From Planctomycetota bacterium (GTDB taxonomy: Bacteria; Planctomycetota; Planctomycetia; Planctomycetales; Planctomycetaceae), in assembly GCA_027622115.1 (NCBI GenBank), contig JAQBZS010000204.1, positions 1-9,384 on the forward strand: DNA of 9,384 nt, written 5' to 3'. Positions 6,165 to 9,384 of the stretch are shown here, in pieces. Position numbers and translations under genes: made by a program. Position 1 is the stretch's first letter. Each line of letters begins with the position of its first letter. Below the pieces are notes generated by a model, which was not told the DNA's origin, searched no databases, and saw only the letters and a program-made list of their open reading frames with translations.

Positions 6165-6784
6165 AACGAAAGATCGAGATCCTCACTTGTCTTTTGACCC
6201 TCGGCGTGACTTTGCTGAATGGCTCGCACGTGGTTGATCACGTGCCAGCGATCTTCCAGATTCAATTGCGCCGCGAACGAGGCCATGCTGCCTTGGCCGT
6301 ACGTCAAAATGTGAAAGAGTTGGCCGTCCTTCATTTTCGTCGACTTGCCGGTGGTCAACGGTGGAGGCACGGGGAACGGCGGTTGAACCACTGGTCCGTC
6401 GCCACCACCTTTGGCTCCGTGGCAGCTAACACAAAACGCTGCGTAGAGTTCCGCGCCGCGTTGCTTGGTGAACTCGGCCTGTTTCCCTTGAGGATCGATC
6501 GTGTTCGGAATTTCTTTGCCCGCTCGCACGGCATCCGCTGGAGTGGCCGCATAATTCAAGACGGGCAATTGGCCTCGAGCGATCGTGTCTTCCACCGGTG
6601 GCTGCAACGTGCGACCGTTCGCGAAGTTCGGATTCCGGGAGAAAGCGCCGTAGGCGGGCGAGTACTTCATGTCCGGTAGAAACTCGACGTTCGGTATCGT
6701 CGAATCCACGCCGATCAGTGCGCACAAACTCGCCACGACGAGCAACGACACCGCCAGGGCAATGTTGATTCGTGAGAGCGTCAT
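6161..6784 (-). CDS. actE: Alternative complex III subunit ActE (monohaem cytochrome c)
   Basis: A 207-residue membrane-anchored cytochrome c of ACIII that carries electrons from the Fe-S subunit toward the terminal acceptor on the periplasmic side. A hydrophobic N-terminal segment (about 8-28) serves as signal anchor. Cys21 lies in it, but the preceding residue (L20) does not fit a lipobox well. The haem site is C118-V-S-C121-H122, followed by GAKGGGDGP; M167 in YGQGSMASF is the probable distal axial ligand. The segment FLPDMKYSPAYGAF (35-48) is typical of ActE. The start codon overlaps the actD stop by four bases (ATGA), and a GGAGGG Shine-Dalgarno lies just upstream. The stop codon falls within a 25-bp inverted repeat, after which the tight gene packing ends. 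Confidence 0.93.
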   Translation of the reverse strand: MTLSRINIALAVSLLVVASLCALIGVDSTIPNVEFLPDMKYSPAYGAFSRNPNFANGRTLQPPVEDTIARGQLPVLNYAATPADAVRAGKEIPNTIDPQGKQAEFTKQRGAELYAAFCVSCHGAKGGGDGPVVQPPFPVPPPLTTGKSTKMKDGQLFHILTYGQGSMASFAAQLNLEDRWHVINHVRAIQQSHAEGQKTSEDLDLSF

Positions 6785-7368
6785 GATTGCCCTCCGGAGG
6801 TCATGTCGGCGAGGCGACGAGCGTTCGGCTCTTCATCGGATGTGCTCGACGATGTCACGCGTTCTGCGATCTCGACCACGTTGAATTCTTCCAAGAGTTG
6901 TTCCACGGTTGATAAGTCGAAGGCTGCGTCGGCTTGGTCGATGACCATCACGAAACGGTCGTCCGTAACTTGGAGCGATGGGACCTGGGCTCGTTTGCCG
7001 GGATACAGTCGGCAAACTCCGAGCAGCGCGAACACGGACCCAAACCCTGCCAGCAACACCATGAACTCGAACGCCACGGGGATATCGGAAGGCAACGCAT
7101 TCCACGGCTTGCCTCCGACATCGATCGGCCAGTTGACGGCCGCCGTCCAATGTTCGAACCACAACATGCCGACTGCGCCGATGATCCCGCAAACGAAGCA
7201 AACCCACGGTAGGCGAGACGGTTTGAGTCCCATCGCTTCATCAAGTCCATGCACGGCGCATGGCGTGTAGATATCAACGATGCTGTAGCCCTGCTTTCGG
7301 ACGGCGCGGGTTGCGGCGAGCAAATCGCTTTCGTCGTCGAAGGTGGCCAGGAGCGTGCGGTCCGTCAT
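6781..7368 (-). CDS. actD: Alternative complex III subunit ActD (DUF3341)
   Basis: A 195-residue DUF3341 protein, the two-helix membrane subunit of ACIII. The N-terminal soluble domain (FDDESDLLAATRAVRKQGY, 10-28) resembles a ferredoxin-like alpha/beta fold. It leads to the family block YTPCAVHGLDEAMGLKPSRLPW (34-55), here with C37-A38 where aromatic/proline residues are common. TM helices lie near 52-71 and 97-118. A DDRFVMVID strand (136-144) follows, then an acidic Ser-rich tail. Length is normal. It overlaps actC upstream and actE downstream by four bases each (ATGA). A strong GAGGAGG Shine-Dalgarno (complement of 7373-7379) lies within the end of actC, so translation is both coupled and well initiated. 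It probably scaffolds ActC/ActF; no catalytic role is known. Confidence 0.93.
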   Translation of the reverse strand: MTDRTLLATFDDESDLLAATRAVRKQGYSIVDIYTPCAVHGLDEAMGLKPSRLPWVCFVCGIIGAVGMLWFEHWTAAVNWPIDVGGKPWNALPSDIPVAFEFMVLLAGFGSVFALLGVCRLYPGKRAQVPSLQVTDDRFVMVIDQADAAFDLSTVEQLLEEFNVVEIAERVTSSSTSDEEPNARRLADMTSGGQS

Positions 7369-8810
7369 GTTGCCTCCTCGTGATGTGCTTCACCGTTGGA
7401 CTTTGGCTGTCTCGGTTCGAGCACGCCTTTGACTTCCGCAATGGCGATCATCGGCACGAAGCGGCAGAAGATCAGGAAGCACGTGAAGAACAACCCGAAA
7501 CTGCCGACGAACGTGGCAATCTCGATCGTTGTTGGTGAGTAATGAGCCCAACTCGACGGCAGGAAGTCTCGATGCAGGCTGGTGACGATGATCACAAACC
7601 GCTCGAACCACATGCCGATGTTGACCACGATGGCGAGCACGAACACGGCAGGAATCGTGCGTCGAACGGCCGGAAACCAGAGCAACTGCGGGATGATCAC
7701 GTTGCAACTGACCATCGTCCAATACGCCCACTTCATCGGCCCGAGAGCGCGGTTCTTGAACACGAACTGTTCGTAGGCGTTGCCGCTGTACGCCGCCATG
7801 AAGAACTCGGTGCCGTAGGCGAGCCCCACGACGCAGCCCATCGCCAGCATCAGTTTGCACATCTTGTCGATGTGTTGCAGCGTGACGTAGTTCTCCAACT
7901 GCATCACTTTGCGGGCGATGATCATCAACGTCAGCACCATCGCCAGCCCGCTGAAGATGGCACCCGCGACGAAGTACGGCGGAAAGATTGTCGTGTGCCA
8001 ACCGGGGATCACGGCGGTCGCGAAGTCCATGCTGACGATGGTATGCACGGAGAACACCAGCGGAGTGGCCAGTCCCGCCAGCAACATGTAGACGGTCTCG
8101 TACCGATGCCATGTCCTTGCCGAACCATTCCAGCCGAGGCTCAAGAACGAACACGCGCGTCGCCTTAATCCGGGCTGCGAACGATCTCGAACTGTGGCCA
8201 AGTCCGGCAGCAGGCCGATGTACCAGAACACGGCCGAGATCAGCAGATAGGTCGAGATCGCGAACACGTCCCACAACAGGGGAGACTTGAAATTCACCCA
8301 CAGCGAACCTCGACTGTTCGGGTACGGTGCCATCCAATACGCCAGCCACGGTCGGCCCATGTGGATCAGCGGAAAGATGCCGGCACACATCACGGCGAAC
8401 AGCGTCATCGCTTCGGCCGACCGATTGACCGAAGTTCGCCAGCGTTGTCGAAACAGAAACAACACAGCCGAAATCAACGTGCCCGCGTGACCGATGCCGA
8501 CCCAGAACACGAAGTTCGTGATGTCGTACGCCCACGCGACCGGGGTGTTGAGACCCCAGACACCGACGCCGGTGAAGATCAGATAGAGGACGCAGAAGCC
8601 GAGCAGGCTCAGCAGCCCGAGGCTGCCGGCAAACGCGACGTACCACGCCAGCGGCGCCCGCGGCGCCTCGCTCACGCGGGAGACCTGCTCGGTCACCTCG
8701 CCGAACCGCTCCATGTTCAGGACCAGCGGCGCCCGGGTGCCCGGGACCTCGGCGGTGTTGTCGACGATGTGGCCGCCGCGGAACGGATCGTCGGCGTGAA
8801 TGCTGCTCAT
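7365..8810 (-). CDS. actC: Alternative complex III subunit ActC (NrfD-like quinol-binding subunit)
   Basis: A 481-residue polytopic protein of the NrfD/PsrC family that forms the main quinol-oxidising membrane subunit of ACIII, beneath the ActB Fe-S domain. A soluble N-terminus of about 50 residues precedes roughly ten TM segments. Family blocks seen: WGLNTPVAWAYDITNFVFW (85-103), GIGHAGTLISA (105-115), WHRYETVYMLLAGLATP (234-250), HTIVSMDFA (256-264), PGWHTTIFPPYFVAGAI (269-285) and WFERFVIIVTSLHRDFLPSS (401-420). ATG 8810 overlaps the actB stop by four bases and has GAGGGAG upstream; the end overlaps actD. Codon use changes sharply near codon 111 (8480). Before it, third positions are almost all G or C (7 exceptions in about 112 codons). 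After it, 10 of the next 30 codons end in A or T. The protein is nonetheless continuous and conserved across the break. Confidence 0.95.
   Translation of the reverse strand: MSSIHADDPFRGGHIVDNTAEVPGTRAPLVLNMERFGEVTEQVSRVSEAPRAPLAWYVAFAGSLGLLSLLGFCVLYLIFTGVGVWGLNTPVAWAYDITNFVFWVGIGHAGTLISAVLFLFRQRWRTSVNRSAEAMTLFAVMCAGIFPLIHMGRPWLAYWMAPYPNSRGSLWVNFKSPLLWDVFAISTYLLISAVFWYIGLLPDLATVRDRSQPGLRRRACSFLSLGWNGSARTWHRYETVYMLLAGLATPLVFSVHTIVSMDFATAVIPGWHTTIFPPYFVAGAIFSGLAMVLTLMIIARKVMQLENYVTLQHIDKMCKLMLAMGCVVGLAYGTEFFMAAYSGNAYEQFVFKNRALGPMKWAYWTMVSCNVIIPQLLWFPAVRRTIPAVFVLAIVVNIGMWFERFVIIVTSLHRDFLPSSWAHYSPTTIEIATFVGSFGLFFTCFLIFCRFVPMIAIAEVKGVLEPRQPKSNGEAHHEEAT
8478..8480. other. Composition breakpoint inside actC
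   Basis: Bases 8580-9384 run at about 62-78% GC per 60-base line, while 7860-8460 runs at about 52-58%. Codon third positions switch near codon 111 of actC, within the conserved GIGHAGTLISA block. The position is approximate, within a few tens of bases. Candidate causes are a chimeric assembly join, homologous recombination with a higher-GC relative, or local compositional variation. Confidence 0.65.
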
Positions 8811-9384
8811 GCTCGGGCTCCCTCGGCGATCGCCGCGGCGGAGGCGTGGTCGTGACCGTCATGCCCGTCGCCGTCGCCGCCCTCGGACCCGTGACCGTGA
8901 CCGTGGTCGTCGTGACCGAGCGGGACGGCGGGGTTCGAGACCCGGGCGACGTAGCGGACGCGGGTCTTGGTGTTGAGTTCCTCGAGGAGCTGGTAGCTCG
9001 TCGGCTTCGCGAAAAGCCGGGAGACCTCGCTGTCCGACTGGTTGAGATCGCCGAAGACGATCGCGTCGGTCGGGCATGCCTGCTGGCAGGCGGTGCGGAT
9101 CTCGCCGTCGGGGATCGACCAGTCGGGACTCGTCGCGGTGCCGCCGGCCTGCGCCCAGGCGTTCTTCCGCTCGATCTTCGCCTCGTTGATCCGCTGCACG
9201 CAGAGCGAGCACTTCTCCATCACGCCGCGGGTGCGGACCGTGACTTCGGGGTTGAACTGCATGCGACGCCACTCGTTCGGGCCGCCCGAGACGTAGTAGT
9301 CGGGCTTGACCGCGAAGAGGCCCTCCTGCTCGCGGATCGGCTCACGCCGCCAGTAGTCGAACCAGTTGAACCGCCGCACCTTGT
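8807..9384 (-). CDS. actB: Alternative complex III subunit ActB, C-terminal part (cut by window end)
   Basis: This is the end of the large Fe-S subunit of ACIII. Full-length ActB has a molybdopterin-oxidoreductase-like domain without cofactor plus a multi-cluster ferredoxin domain; only the end of the ferredoxin domain is here. The frame runs off the window: the preceding codons would read ?AC AAG, which suits the usual CPYKVRRFNWF. From the GTG at 9379, the visible cluster ligands are C57-x2-C60 (VMEKCSLCVQRI) and C98-x3-C102-P (CQQACPTDAIVFGD), followed by the family end (TSYQLLEELNTKTRVRYVARVSNP). The GTG at 9379 is an internal Val, not the start. A tail after AVPLG is rich in His, Asp and Gly (HDDHGHGHGSEGGDGDGHDGHDH) and may bind metal or simply be a linker. 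GC and third-position GC are much higher than in actD-actF. The stop overlaps the actC start by four bases. Confidence 0.93.
   Translation of the reverse strand, partial: KVRRFNWFDYWRREPIREQEGLFAVKPDYYVSGGPNEWRRMQFNPEVTVRTRGVMEKCSLCVQRINEAKIERKNAWAQAGGTATSPDWSIPDGEIRTACQQACPTDAIVFGDLNQSDSEVSRLFAKPTSYQLLEELNTKTRVRYVARVSNPAVPLGHDDHGHGHGSEGGDGDGHDGHDHASAAAIAEGARA

Noticed and set aside
6086..6679. A 197-codon plus-strand open frame over actE and the inverted repeat
   Set aside because: It translates the palindrome and the antisense of actE, and has no family features.
7542..8168. A 208-codon plus-strand open frame opposite actC
   Set aside because: His/Asp/Gln-rich antisense shadow of a strongly conserved membrane protein gene.
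1..9384. CRISPR arrays, tRNA or rRNA genes, insertion sequences
   Set aside because: No regularly spaced repeats, cloverleaf-like sequences, rRNA-like stretches or transposase motifs were found by eye on either strand.

Overview
The window looks like a piece of a planctomycete chromosome (Planctomycetota, probably Pirellulales-like). I infer this from a DUF1501 protein with a twin-arginine leader, the gene order of an alternative complex III (ACIII) cluster, lineage-typical small hypothetical and MFS proteins, and moderate GC. One end is cut inside a gene (actB), so this may be a contig end.

Plus strand, 97-2579: three closely spaced genes that read as one operon. They are a phosphatidylcholine synthase (CDP-diacylglycerol:choline phosphatidyltransferase), then a 115-residue ArsC/thioredoxin-fold protein with an in-frame TGA exactly where the first Cys of its CxxC motif should be, then a DUF1501 protein. 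The middle gene is best explained as a selenoprotein (U13-T-S-C16), and a bacterial-SECIS-like hairpin lies just after the TGA. Conventional gene callers would miss or truncate it. A 13-bp GC-rich hairpin closes the operon.

Centre, 2580-4850: a 111-residue hypothetical gene on the minus strand, a 434-base stretch with no convincing gene that holds a small AT-rich repeat-like tract, and a plus-strand 12-TM MFS transporter that converges on the ACIII cluster.

Minus strand, 9384 down to 4869: actB (C-terminal part only), actC, actD, actE and actF of ACIII, the quinol:cytochrome c oxidoreductase that replaces the bc1 complex in many bacteria. The B-C, C-D and D-E pairs each overlap by four bases, suggesting translational coupling. 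ActB carries Fe-S clusters, ActC and ActF are NrfD-like membrane subunits that bind quinol or conduct protons, ActD is a two-TM subunit, and ActE is a monohaem cytochrome c. The actE-actF junction is different: it holds a 25-bp perfect inverted repeat that begins at the actE stop codon.

Three observations stand out: the undercalled selenoprotein with its candidate SECIS; an abrupt change in GC and third-position codon use inside actC near 8480, which points to an assembly chimera or recombination; and the long perfect palindrome between actE and actF.
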